This document shows positions 20,717 to 27,643 of a stretch of DNA of 29,463 nt, piece by piece (the first letter of the stretch is position 1; each line of letters opens with the position of its first letter). A program made the translations under genes and the position numbers. The notes beneath the pieces were generated by a model. It saw nothing but the letters and a program-made list of their open reading frames with translations, made no database searches and was not told where the DNA came from. The stretch lies in NCBI GenBank assembly GCA_964432465.1, contig CAYSNI010000023.1, positions 1 to 29,463 on the forward strand, read 5' to 3'. This DNA is from JAHFLQ01 sp964432465 (GTDB taxonomy: Bacteria; Patescibacteriota; Minisyncoccia; UBA6257; WO2-44-18).

Positions 20717-20788
20717 TGCACCCTGCAGGGATCGAACCTGCGACCTTTCCAATGTGAATGGAACGCTCTACCACTGAGCTAAGGGTGC
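20717..20788 (-). tRNA. trnV: tRNA-Val (anticodon CAC)
   Basis: A 72-nt cloverleaf on the minus strand. Acceptor GCACCCT/AGGGTGC, D stem GCTC/GAGC, anticodon stem TTCCA/TGGAA around loop TTCACAT (anticodon CAC), T stem GCAGG/CCTGC with loop TTCGATC, discriminator A. CCA is not encoded. A CACTT/AAGTG hairpin lies just downstream (20702-20716). Confidence 0.92.
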
Positions 20789-20834
20789 TGACAAATGGAT
20801 AATACCCACTGGATAGTATTTAGTCAAAAATAAA

Positions 20835-20858
20835 AATTCCCGACATCAGCCGGGAATT
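20835..20858 (-). terminator. Intrinsic terminator for the HExxH gene
   Basis: AATTCCCG (20835-20842) pairs with CGGGAATT (20851-20858). On the minus strand a TTTTTATTTTT tract follows, so it would end the transcript of the gene at 20946-21356. The segment 20859-20945 holds no gene that I can see. Confidence 0.75.
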
Positions 20859-20945
20859 GGCTTTTACTTTTTCGCGTGTTGATCAAACTGCGTTATGGGT
20901 AGGCCTTTGCGCTGCAGAATCTAGGAGTGAACCGAAAGAATCCTA

Positions 20946-21356
20946 TCAAGCTAATCCCTCGTTGTCTACATTTTCCAGCGTGATTTCTTTGGGAATAAAC
21001 CGCCACAACGCTTCCTTCTGTTCATCTGAAAACGCGGCACAGAGAACCCGCTCCGCTTTGCGAGTTTTTCTTTCTTCGCGTCGGCTATCCGTTGTCTCAA
21101 ATATGAAATGAATTAACTCATGGATAAGTGTTTGCACGAGTATTTTCTTTGAGGAGCTTGCGTCAAGATAAATAAATCGATCCCACTGCAATCCATATAG
21201 CGGAGGTTTTACTCCCGGGCCAGGAAAATAAAGATTTCGCACTAGGTGAATTTTAGAAATTCTTTTTTCCAGGGCATTCAATAAATCTAAGTACGTTTCT
21301 CTAATAATTTTACGCGAGGGCGGTATTTTACTGATCAGGTCTTCCAGCTTAACCAT
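20946..21356 (-). CDS. Small HExxH (zincin-like) hypothetical protein
   Basis: A protein of about 136 residues. HELIH at 79-83 (LVQTLIHELIHFIFE) is the gluzincin-type zinc and catalytic motif, preceded by YLDASSSKK. This resembles small metallopeptidase-like proteins of phage or SprT type, but a third metal ligand is not clear. Catalysis is therefore plausible, not proven. ATG 21356 is preceded by GAGGTG; an upstream GTG (21362) would add two residues. It runs opposite to mraZ, with ~200 bp between the two starts. Confidence 0.7.
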   Translation of the reverse strand: MVKLEDLISKIPPSRKIIRETYLDLLNALEKRISKIHLVRNLYFPGPGVKPPLYGLQWDRFIYLDASSSKKILVQTLIHELIHFIFETTDSRREERKTRKAERVLCAAFSDEQKEALWRFIPKEITLENVDNEGLA

Positions 21357-21429
21357 CCTCACCTCGCTCTTCTCAAAAAACTATTCTAATTTTATCACAT
21401 TTTCTTAGCTTTATTTGTTCGGGAAAAGA

Positions 21430-21533
21430 TATCCACAGTTTTCGCTTTTACGTGTTGGCAAAGTGGGGTATAGTGAATGTACGGTGGTGAAAAGTGGATA
21501 AGTATGGGGATAACCACTCTTATCTGGGGATAA
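21430..21533 (+). promoter_or_regulatory. mraZ upstream region with repeated TGGGGATAA/GTGG boxes
   Basis: A likely promoter is TTTACG (21447-21452), 16-bp spacer, TATAGT (21469-21474). Around it are GTGGGG (21463-21468), AGTGGATAA (21493-21501) and TGGGGATAA at 21505-21513 and 21525-21533. TATCCACA is at 21430-21437. The GTGG/TGGG repeats fit the MraZ-binding repeats found upstream of mraZ in other bacteria. The same sequences are also one mismatch from the DnaA box (TGTGGATAA), so either protein could bind. Confidence 0.55.
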
Positions 21534-21564
21534 ATAGGCTCACGCCGCAGCTTATTAAATAACG

Positions 21565-21996
21565 ATGTTTATAGGCGAATATAATCACAGTTTAGACACC
21601 AAGGGACGGGTAGCTTTACCCGTTAAATTTCGGCAGAAACTTGGTGAGGGAGCGATCATAACTCGTGGATTAGATCATTGCCTTTTTATTTATAACAAAC
21701 ATGATTGGGAAATTCTGGCGCAAAAGCTAATGGCTCTGCCGCTGACGCAGGCGAAGGCTCGAGCATTTTCCCGCCTGATGCTCGCCGGCGCGATGGAAGT
21801 GGAGTTTGACGCGCAGGGCAGGATTTTGGTTCCAGAATATTTACGCGCGTATGCTTCGTTACAAAAACAGACTGTCTTTGCCGGCGTCTATAACCGAATT
21901 GAAATCTGGGACGAAGCGTCCTGGAAATCCTATAAATCCCATACCGAAGCCTCCTCCGATGACATCGCGGAACAATTGGGGGAGCTTGGCATATAA
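21565..21996 (+). CDS. mraZ: Transcriptional regulator MraZ
   Basis: A 143-residue protein with two SpoVT/AbrB-type DNA-binding repeats (MFIGEYNHSLDTKGRVALP near 1-19 and MEVEFDAQGRILVPEYLR near 77-94). It represses the division and cell-wall cluster in other bacteria by binding short direct repeats upstream. Such repeats are visible here. It heads the cluster mraZ-rsmH-ftsL-ftsI-murF, in the usual order. Only 3 bp separate its stop from the rsmH start. Confidence 0.95.
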   Translation: MFIGEYNHSLDTKGRVALPVKFRQKLGEGAIITRGLDHCLFIYNKHDWEILAQKLMALPLTQAKARAFSRLMLAGAMEVEFDAQGRILVPEYLRAYASLQKQTVFAGVYNRIEIWDEASWKSYKSHTEASSDDIAEQLGELGI

Positions 21997-21999
21997 TCC

Positions 22000-22821
22000 A
22001 TGCCGCATACGCCCGTACTTTTAAAAGAGGTGATTACGCTACTTGATCCAAAGCCGGGAGAGTTCTTTATTGATGGCACGACCGGAGCCGGAGGGCATAC
22101 TCGGGCGATTAAGGAAAAAATCGGAGCGGGCGGAACCATGCTTGCAATCGATTGGGATAAGACTGGGGAAAATTATGCGGATCTGGTTGAGATTTTGGCG
22201 GAAAAAAATCTTGGACGAGCTGATGGCCTTTTGTTGGATCTGGGATTTTCCTCGGAACAGCTGGGTAACGGGCGAGGATTCAGCTTTCAAAAAGATGAGC
22301 CGCTTCTAATGACCTATGATCCGAAGCAAAAACCGGTTAAAGAAATTTTGACCGAGCTGAGTGAGCAGTGGCTCGCCGATATTATAAAAAATTACGGCGA
22401 AGAGCGTTACGCTAAGCAGATTGCCTTTGCCATCAAGAATCGCGTTCGGAAAGCACCGATTGAAACGACCGGCGAACTGGCGGATGTGATTCGTCTCGCG
22501 GTGCCGAAGACTTACGAGCGTGGCCGGATTCATCCGGCAACCCGAACTTTCCAAGCTCTACGCATTTATGCCAATCACGAGCTGGAGAATGTGGAGCAGG
22601 TGTTGAAAGATCTGCCTCGGATCCTGAAATCAGGCGGGCGGGCGGGGATAATCAGCTTTCATTCTCTGGAGGACCGGATTGTGAAGAACTTTTTTCGAGC
22701 GGCCGCAAAAGCGGGGACGCTCAAGTTAATTAATAAAAAAGCTGTGCAGGCGTCAAGGGCCGAAGCAGTAGAGAATCCTCGGTCGCGATCGGCGAAACTA
22801 AGGGCAGTTCAAATCCTATGA
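22000..22821 (+). CDS. rsmH: 16S rRNA (cytosine1402-N4)-methyltransferase
   Basis: A 273-residue class I methyltransferase modifying 16S C1402. HTPVLLKEVITLLDP, the SAM loop DGTTGAGGHT, LLLDLGFSSEQL, RIHPATRTFQALRI and IISFHSLEDRIVKNFF are typical. Around residues 48-60 (AIDWDKTGENYADL) the stretch that normally holds the end of motif II through the GNF motif appears shortened by about 20-25 residues, compared from memory with other RsmH. Downstream motifs are intact. GGGGGAG lies about 18 nt upstream. The stop overlaps the ftsL-like start (ATGA). Confidence 0.93.
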   Translation: MPHTPVLLKEVITLLDPKPGEFFIDGTTGAGGHTRAIKEKIGAGGTMLAIDWDKTGENYADLVEILAEKNLGRADGLLLDLGFSSEQLGNGRGFSFQKDEPLLMTYDPKQKPVKEILTELSEQWLADIIKNYGEERYAKQIAFAIKNRVRKAPIETTGELADVIRLAVPKTYERGRIHPATRTFQALRIYANHELENVEQVLKDLPRILKSGGRAGIISFHSLEDRIVKNFFRAAAKAGTLKLINKKAVQASRAEAVENPRSRSAKLRAVQIL

Positions 22822-23111
22822 CAATCATTGAACCAAAGAAAAATAAATTAAAATTAAATATTCTTGGACTGATTATGATCAGCGTTATTTTAGTTGAGGC
22901 GGTACTTAGTGTGTTTGCGTACAGCCATAATGTACGCCTATCCCATAACTTATTAGAAGTGGAGAAATCGATCGAGTCTTTGCGTATTTCCACCGCCGAC
23001 TTTAAGAATCAGATCTATGCCAAGCTCGAACTGCAGAGCGTTGATCAACTGGCCGAAAAACTCGGCCTCGTTAAAGAGAGAAGGCCGGAATTTCTTTCCA
23101 TTAATAGGTAG
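22818..23111 (+). CDS. ftsL: FtsL-like septum protein
   Basis: A 97-residue bitopic membrane protein. A basic N-terminus is followed by one transmembrane helix at about residues 13-36 (LNILGLIMISVILVEAVLS), then a heptad-like helix (NLLEVEKSIESLRISTADFKN) and LAEKLGLV. Size, topology and location between rsmH and ftsI match FtsL, which acts in the divisome with FtsB/FtsQ. Sequence conservation in this family is weak, so position carries much of the assignment. ATGA overlap with rsmH. Confidence 0.75.
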   Translation: MTIIEPKKNKLKLNILGLIMISVILVEAVLSVFAYSHNVRLSHNLLEVEKSIESLRISTADFKNQIYAKLELQSVDQLAEKLGLVKERRPEFLSINR

Positions 23112-23113
23112 AA

Positions 23114-24703
23114 ATGAAATCCTGGCGCGTTTGGTTGATCACCTTGATCGTGTTCGGAAGTTATTCTGGCCTCACTATGAGGATCTATGATCTTCAAGTT
23201 CAAAAGGGAGGCTATTATTCAGCGCTTGCCGCTTCCAGCACCAGCTTACAAAGTTCCAATTCCGGGGTTCGTGGGAATATTTATTTTACTGATAGAAATA
23301 ATAATAAAATAGCCGTCGCGACAAATCGCGAATATCAAGTAATCTTCGCGGTGCCAAAAGATATCGTCGATATTGATGAAGCGGCTAATTTATTGGCGCC
23401 AGTATTAAATCTTAGCGTTGAGAAATTAACGCAATTATTTTTGAAAAAGAATGTTAGCTATGTGGAGCTTGTTGGGAAGGCTACGGATGAGCAAGTAGCG
23501 AAAGTGGCTAATTTACGCATAGGAGGCATTAATATTAGTAGCCGGTACTCTCGGTTTTATCCATACGGATCTCTAGCCGCTAACTTGCTCGGTTATGTCG
23601 GTCCAAATGAAAAAAATGGAGCCTTGAAGGGACATTATGGCGCTGAATCTCAGTATGAATCGTTACTGCAGAAGAAAGACTTGTATTTGACGATTGATTT
23701 TGAAATTCAATCTCAGGCGGAAAAGATATTAAAAAATCTCATCGAACAGTACAGCGCGACCGGCGGTAGTGTGATCGTAGAAGATCCGAAGAGTGGCAAA
23801 GTGTTGGCGATGGGTAGTTATCCTAATTTTGATCCAAATAACTATGCAAAATATCCGGTAAAGAATTTTACGAATTCCGTTGTGCAAGCTGTTTACGAGC
23901 CCGGATCCGTCTTTAAGGTAATCACTATGTCCGCTGGTGTGGATAGCGGTAAGATTGCCCCGAGCACTACGTTTTATGATTCGGGTAGCCTGACTCTTAA
24001 CGGTAAGACAATCAAGAACTGGGATTTAAAAGCTCACGGCCTTGTGACCATGACTAACGTGATTGAGCAATCGCTGAACACCGGCGCCGCGTTCGCCCAA
24101 CGGAAAACTGGTAATGATACCTTCTATAACTATCTTCTGAATTTTGGTCTTGATAAGCCGACCGGCATCGGTCTTCCAGGCGAGGTGACCGGTAAGTTGA
24201 AAAATTTAGTGAGCAATCCTAGGGAGATAGATTTTGCCAGCGCCTCGTTCGGTCAGGGCGTTTCGGTTACGCCGATGCAGATGATTCAGGCGATTGGCGC
24301 AATCGCCAATAGCGGCTTTTTGATGAAGCCTCAACTGATCGTCGGCTCACCATCAGAAAGAGTTCGGAGAGTGATCTCTGATAAATCAGCCAGTGAGATT
24401 ACTGAGATGTTGATCTCGGCAGTGGACAAGGCTAAGGTCGCTCAAATACTCGGCTATGATATTGCTGGTAAGACTGGTACCGCCCAGGTGGCGGATCTTC
24501 AAAAAGGCGGCTATAGCGACGGCTATATTCATAGTTATGTTGGCTTTGGACCGGCGAGTGATCCTCAATTTGTTATTTTAATGCGCCTTGATAATCCAAA
24601 AGGCGCGCCGTTGGCTGGCCTGACCGTGGTGCCGGCGTTTCGTGAGTTGGCGCAGTTTGTACTAAACTACTATAATATTCCAGCCGATAACGTGCCTGAA
24701 TAA
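23114..24703 (+). CDS. ftsI: Septal peptidoglycan transpeptidase (FtsI/PBP3 class B)
   Basis: A 529-residue class B penicillin-binding protein. One N-terminal transmembrane helix (WLITLIVFGSYSGLTMRIYDLQVQ) and a dimerisation domain (to about 180) precede the transpeptidase. The active-site motifs are EPGSVFK (Ser265, Lys268), SLN (320-322) and KTGT (453-456). No PASTA repeats. It cross-links septal peptidoglycan. It follows the ftsL-like gene by 2 bp, and its stop overlaps the murF start by one base (TAATG), so the block is one operon. No murE follows, unlike many clusters. Confidence 0.94.
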   Translation: MKSWRVWLITLIVFGSYSGLTMRIYDLQVQKGGYYSALAASSTSLQSSNSGVRGNIYFTDRNNNKIAVATNREYQVIFAVPKDIVDIDEAANLLAPVLNLSVEKLTQLFLKKNVSYVELVGKATDEQVAKVANLRIGGINISSRYSRFYPYGSLAANLLGYVGPNEKNGALKGHYGAESQYESLLQKKDLYLTIDFEIQSQAEKILKNLIEQYSATGGSVIVEDPKSGKVLAMGSYPNFDPNNYAKYPVKNFTNSVVQAVYEPGSVFKVITMSAGVDSGKIAPSTTFYDSGSLTLNGKTIKNWDLKAHGLVTMTNVIEQSLNTGAAFAQRKTGNDTFYNYLLNFGLDKPTGIGLPGEVTGKLKNLVSNPREIDFASASFGQGVSVTPMQMIQAIGAIANSGFLMKPQLIVGSPSERVRRVISDKSASEITEMLISAVDKAKVAQILGYDIAGKTGTAQVADLQKGGYSDGYIHSYVGFGPASDPQFVILMRLDNPKGAPLAGLTVVPAFRELAQFVLNYYNIPADNVPE

Positions 24704-25935
24704 TGAAGCAATATTTAAAAAACCAGCTTAAAAAAATCTTAGCTTTTTTAGCAAGATGGGCGATTAAAAAATATCAACCGGGCATCGTGGGGATCACGGG
24801 CACAGTTGGTAAAACTTCTACAAAAGAGGCAGTGTTGAGTGTTTTAAGTCAGATCCGGAAGACGCGGGCTTCTAGCGGTAATTTTAATAATGAATTTGGT
24901 TTTCCACTGGCGATCCTCGGTTCGTATGAAAAAGTGGGCGGGGCATGGTTTTGGATTAAGGTGGTGGTAGGGTCTTTTTTCCGGCTTTTGTTCAGTCGGA
25001 AATATCCGGAGTTGCTTGTGTTGGAATATGCCGCTGGTAAACCGGGGGATATCAAATATCTTTTGGACATTGCTAGGCCGCAGATCGGCGTGGTGACGGC
25101 AGTCGGAGATATTCCGGTACACGTGGAGTATTATTCTGGACCGGAGGCGGTGGCTAAGGAAAAATCGAGACTGGTAGAGGCGCTACCGGCGATCGGTTTT
25201 TCCATTCTTAATTTTGACGATGAAGCGGTATATGACATGAAGGACCGCACGCGAGCGCATACGATTACATATGGTTTCGGTGAGGGGTCCAATCTACGCA
25301 TTACTAATTTTGAGCATCGACTAGATGTTGACCGGCCACTCGGGGTTTCCTTTAAGCTGGAATATGGCGGAAACTTCATACCGGTTCGATTGGAAGGAGC
25401 CTTCGGTAAGGCCCAGGCTTACTCAGCCGCGGCGGCCGCGGCGATTGGTCTCGCATTTGGAATGAACTTGGTTAAGATCTCGGAAGCGCTCGGCTATTAT
25501 CGCGTGCCGCCACGGCGGGGAAAGCTGGTGGCCGGCATTAAAAATACTTGGATTATTGACGATACTTATAACGCTTCGCCGCTTTCCATGCATGCCGCGT
25601 TGGACACGTTGAAAGGACTGGACGCTAAACGAAAGATTGCCGTACTGGGGGATATGCTAGAAATTGGTAAATACACGATTGAAGCACACGAGCAGATAGG
25701 GACACTCGCGGAAAAAGTGGTTGATTTTCTGATCACTATCGGCCCCCGCGCTAGATTTATTGCTGACGCTGCCAATAAGGCTGGCCTCGCGAAGAAGAAT
25801 ATCTGTAGTTTTGATGTGGTAGAGGATGCGCTTCAGACTGTCCAAGACGTAATCAAAAAAGGAGATTTAATATTGGTGAAGGCCTCCCGCGCTATGGAGC
25901 TGGACAAAGTTGTTGAAGAAATCCGGCAAATGTAA
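24703..25935 (+). CDS. murF: MurF-like ligase lacking the usual N-terminal domain
   Basis: A 410-residue Mur ligase, probably UDP-MurNAc-tripeptide-D-Ala-D-Ala ligase. The P-loop GTVGKTS is at residues 33-39, against about 105 in E. coli MurF, so the UDP-substrate-binding N-terminal domain is missing. In its place is a basic/hydrophobic segment (LKKILAFLARWAIKKYQPG). A second hydrophobic stretch (WFWIKVVVGSFFRLLF) follows the P-loop domain start. NNEFGFPL, DDTYNASPLSM and the C-terminal GDMLEIG and KASRAMELD match MurF. Membrane association and altered substrate recognition are inferences. The tRNA-Glu promoter overlaps its end. Confidence 0.82.
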   Translation: MKQYLKNQLKKILAFLARWAIKKYQPGIVGITGTVGKTSTKEAVLSVLSQIRKTRASSGNFNNEFGFPLAILGSYEKVGGAWFWIKVVVGSFFRLLFSRKYPELLVLEYAAGKPGDIKYLLDIARPQIGVVTAVGDIPVHVEYYSGPEAVAKEKSRLVEALPAIGFSILNFDDEAVYDMKDRTRAHTITYGFGEGSNLRITNFEHRLDVDRPLGVSFKLEYGGNFIPVRLEGAFGKAQAYSAAAAAAIGLAFGMNLVKISEALGYYRVPPRRGKLVAGIKNTWIIDDTYNASPLSMHAALDTLKGLDAKRKIAVLGDMLEIGKYTIEAHEQIGTLAEKVVDFLITIGPRARFIADAANKAGLAKKNICSFDVVEDALQTVQDVIKKGDLILVKASRAMELDKVVEEIRQM

Positions 25936-25941
25936 TACAGT
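25913..25941 (+). promoter_or_regulatory. Promoter for tRNA-Glu
   Basis: TTGAAG (25913-25918), 17-bp spacer, TACAGT (25936-25941). The predicted start is near 25949, 3 nt before the tRNA. It lies within the last codons of murF. Confidence 0.5.
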
Positions 25942-25951
25942 ATTGTCAAAT

Positions 25952-26026
25952 GCTCTTATCGTCTATCGGCTAGGACGCTGCCCTCTCACGGCGGAAAGAT
26001 GGGTTCGACTCCCATTGAGAGCACCA
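25952..26026 (+). tRNA. trnE: tRNA-Glu (anticodon CTC)
   Basis: A 75-nt cloverleaf. Acceptor GCTCTTA/TGAGAGC, D stem GTCT/GGAC, anticodon stem CTGCC/GGCGG with loop CTCTCAC (CTC), T stem ATGGG/CCCAT with loop TTCGACT, discriminator A, CCA encoded at 26024-26026. Confidence 0.93.
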
Positions 26027-26050
26027 GGTTCTTTAAAAAGGAGTAATCCT

Positions 26051-26329
26051 ATGAACGCGATCCAGAGTCTTAAGACTCGGGTATCAAGGCGTTTTCCTAT
26101 GGCTGTCTTAAGTATTGATGAGCCGAAACAGCTTAAGGGAATCTGGTTTCTTGATATTCGACTAGACGATAAGATTATCGTCGTCCAGTGGCAGGCGTAT
26201 CGTGGGTACGCTATCTCGGACCTTAGTTCGCGGGACGCTGTCCCTTTCGACGATCTTCCCGATCGTATATGCATAGATGGCGACGAAGCCCTCAGGGCGA
26301 TCATCATTTTACTGGGAGGCAATCCATGA
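26051..26329 (+). CDS. Hypothetical protein
   Basis: A 92-residue soluble protein (MNAIQSLKTRVSRRFPMAVL, LKGIWFLDIRLDDKIIVVQWQ) with alternating hydrophobic strands and an acidic end. No family is recognised. ATG 26051 is preceded by AAAGGAG in the tRNA 3' trailer; earlier in-frame codons run through the tRNA and are not coding. The stop overlaps the next gene's start (ATGA), so the two are coupled and form a small operon after the tRNA. Confidence 0.75.
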   Translation: MNAIQSLKTRVSRRFPMAVLSIDEPKQLKGIWFLDIRLDDKIIVVQWQAYRGYAISDLSSRDAVPFDDLPDRICIDGDEALRAIIILLGGNP

Positions 26330-26679
26330 TCAAGGCCTTCTTCTGGGCGTGGCTGTTTGCCGCAATTCTTCTGGATATTGGCGACCTAGTCACTACTTAT
26401 TTGATTCTTCAGAACGGGGGAGTAGAGCTGAATCCTGCCGCCGCTTTTTTCTTTGAAAAGTACGGCCTAGTTTTCGGTCTAGTCGTCTGGGGATTTTTGA
26501 AAATCGGAATCATCGCTATTATCGGTGGCGCACTACTCTATCTCGATAAAGATGAAACCTGGTTGAAGCACGGGAATCTGGTTGTGACCTTCGGCAGTGG
26601 CATGATGGTGCTTTTAGTTATTTTTCTGGTTGCCTTGAAGTCCTTCGCCCTTCTCATGAACTATTCCGCCCTAATTTGA
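26326..26679 (+). CDS. Membrane protein with DUF5658-like features
   Basis: A 117-residue protein with three hydrophobic segments (about 3-25, 48-70, 85-112). The motif DLVTTYLILQNGGVELNPAA resembles the DALTTYY...GGGELNPL pattern of DUF5658-type proteins, a membrane family of unknown function. ATG 26326 overlaps the previous stop, and GGGAGG precedes it. Its TGA lies in the loop of the terminator hairpin, which also holds the -35 box of tsaC. Confidence 0.7.
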   Translation: MIKAFFWAWLFAAILLDIGDLVTTYLILQNGGVELNPAAAFFFEKYGLVFGLVVWGFLKIGIIAIIGGALLYLDKDETWLKHGNLVVTFGSGMMVLLVIFLVALKSFALLMNYSALI

Positions 26680-26696
26680 CTTTAGGGCGGTTTTTT
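26666..26696 (+). terminator. Intrinsic terminator containing a stop codon and a -35 box
   Basis: CCGCCCTAA (26666-26674) pairs with TTAGGGCGG (26682-26690), followed by six Ts. The loop holds the stop codon of the upstream gene and the TTGACT of the tsaC promoter. Confidence 0.88.
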
Positions 26697-26704
26697 GTTA
26701 TAAT
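26676..26704 (+). promoter_or_regulatory. Promoter for tsaC, overlapping the terminator
   Basis: TTGACT (26676-26681), exact 17-bp spacer, TATAAT (26699-26704). The predicted start near 26711 leaves a ~20-nt leader without a ribosome-binding site. The -35 sits in the terminator loop. Confidence 0.75.
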
Positions 26705-26731
26705 CCACTAACGTAATTAATTGAGCTTATA

Positions 26732-27295
26732 ATGACCATTTTTACAAACAAGCCCGAACGGATAACTCAGGTTCTAAATGCCGGGGGTGTTATTATTTTT
26801 CCGACCGAAACTCTGTACGGATTAGGCTGTGACGCGACTAATCCCCAGGCCTTGTTAAAGCTTTATAAAATTAAGCAACGGCAATTAGGTAAAGTTTTTC
26901 CGATGCTGGTGAAGGATTTTAAAATGCTCGCGGAATATTCTACTTTTAATCTAGAGCAAAAAAAGTTCATTCAAAAAACTAAGCAACCGACAAATTTTGT
27001 ATTGAAGGCGAAGAATTTATCACCGCTCGCGACTCAGAAGCACACTGCGGCTTTTCGAATTTCTACGAATCTTTTCATCAAAAAAATCTTTAAGACTTTT
27101 GATAAGCCGATTGTCGCGACGAGCGCCAACATCTCAAAAAAAGATCCGTTAAGTGACCCGCGTCTTTATCCGCAAGTCTTCGGCCGGGATTCAGATTTGA
27201 TTGACGCGGTGGTTTTTACGGGGATAAATAAAAAAAAGAAAGGATCCCGGATCATTGATTTAACTGATAAGCCGTATAAAATTATCCGGAAATAA
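26732..27295 (+). CDS. tsaC: L-threonylcarbamoyladenylate synthase (TsaC/Sua5 family)
   Basis: A 187-residue YrdC-domain protein making threonylcarbamoyl-AMP for t6A37 in ANN-decoding tRNAs. GGVIIFPTETLYGLGCDA, IKQRQLGKVFPMLVKD, and the substrate-loop VATSANIS are typical. It ends without the Sua5 C-terminal domain, so it is the short TsaC form. Several A-rich Lys runs are present. No Shine-Dalgarno site; the promoter overlaps the preceding terminator. Its stop precedes the ArsR promoter by 17 bp. Confidence 0.93.
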   Translation: MTIFTNKPERITQVLNAGGVIIFPTETLYGLGCDATNPQALLKLYKIKQRQLGKVFPMLVKDFKMLAEYSTFNLEQKKFIQKTKQPTNFVLKAKNLSPLATQKHTAAFRISTNLFIKKIFKTFDKPIVATSANISKKDPLSDPRLYPQVFGRDSDLIDAVVFTGINKKKKGSRIIDLTDKPYKIIRK

Positions 27296-27311
27296 CCAGA
27301 TAGTTTTATTA

Positions 27312-27348
27312 TTGACTCGTTCGCACGAATGTACCTATAATGGGACAT
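27312..27348 (+). promoter_or_regulatory. Promoter and palindromic operator of the ArsR-type regulator
   Basis: TTGACT (27312-27317), 18-bp spacer, TATAAT (27336-27341). Two palindromes overlap it: TTCGCACGAA (27320-27329) in the spacer, and ATGTACC...GGGACAT (27329-27347 region) around the -10, with one mismatch. This is the layout expected for autorepression by an ArsR-family protein. Confidence 0.65.
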
Positions 27349-27349
27349 C

Positions 27350-27631
27350 ATGCAGTCATCTGAGAGTAGGGAATTAATTAAAGTATTCAAGGCATTGGCA
27401 AACCATCGGCGCATTGAGACCCTACTTCATCTTAAAAAGTACCGGGCGCTTAATGTTTCTGGAGTCGCAGAGAAGTTAGATCTTTCTATGCGCAGTACCT
27501 CTAAGCATTTGTTAAAATTGGAAGAAGCGGGCTTAATTAAGCGTACACCACGAAGTCGAGATGTTTACTATTCTTTGGCCGATGGATATGTAAAAAATGT
27601 TATCGGCATGTTCGCACGAATGAGCGAATAA
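27350..27631 (+). CDS. ArsR-family winged-helix regulator
   Basis: A 93-residue winged helix-turn-helix protein. ELIKVFKALANHRRIETLLHL is the ArsR dimer/first-helix segment. VSGVAEKLDLSMRSTSKHLLKLEEAGLIKR is the recognition helix, and TPRSRDVYYSLA is the wing. No CxC metal motif is seen, so metal sensing is not supported. A palindromic operator overlaps its promoter. An identical GTTCGCACGAATG lies at 27610-27622, just before the tgt start, so it may also control tgt. Confidence 0.88.
   Translation: MQSSESRELIKVFKALANHRRIETLLHLKKYRALNVSGVAEKLDLSMRSTSKHLLKLEEAGLIKRTPRSRDVYYSLADGYVKNVIGMFARMSE
27610..27622 (+). promoter_or_regulatory. Second operator-like copy ahead of tgt
   Basis: GTTCGCACGAATG is identical to the 13-mer in the ArsR promoter spacer (27319-27331). 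It lies in the last codons of the regulator gene, 22 bp before the tgt ATG. Confidence 0.5.
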
Positions 27632-27643
27632 CAAAATAACAAT

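Noticed and set aside
20570..20782. Plus-strand ORF of about 70 residues
   Set aside because: It is the antisense translation of tRNA-Val and its degenerate copy.
25910..26050. Upstream extension of the gene at 26051 through tRNA-Glu
   Set aside because: The extension translates the tRNA. AAGGAG directly precedes ATG 26051.
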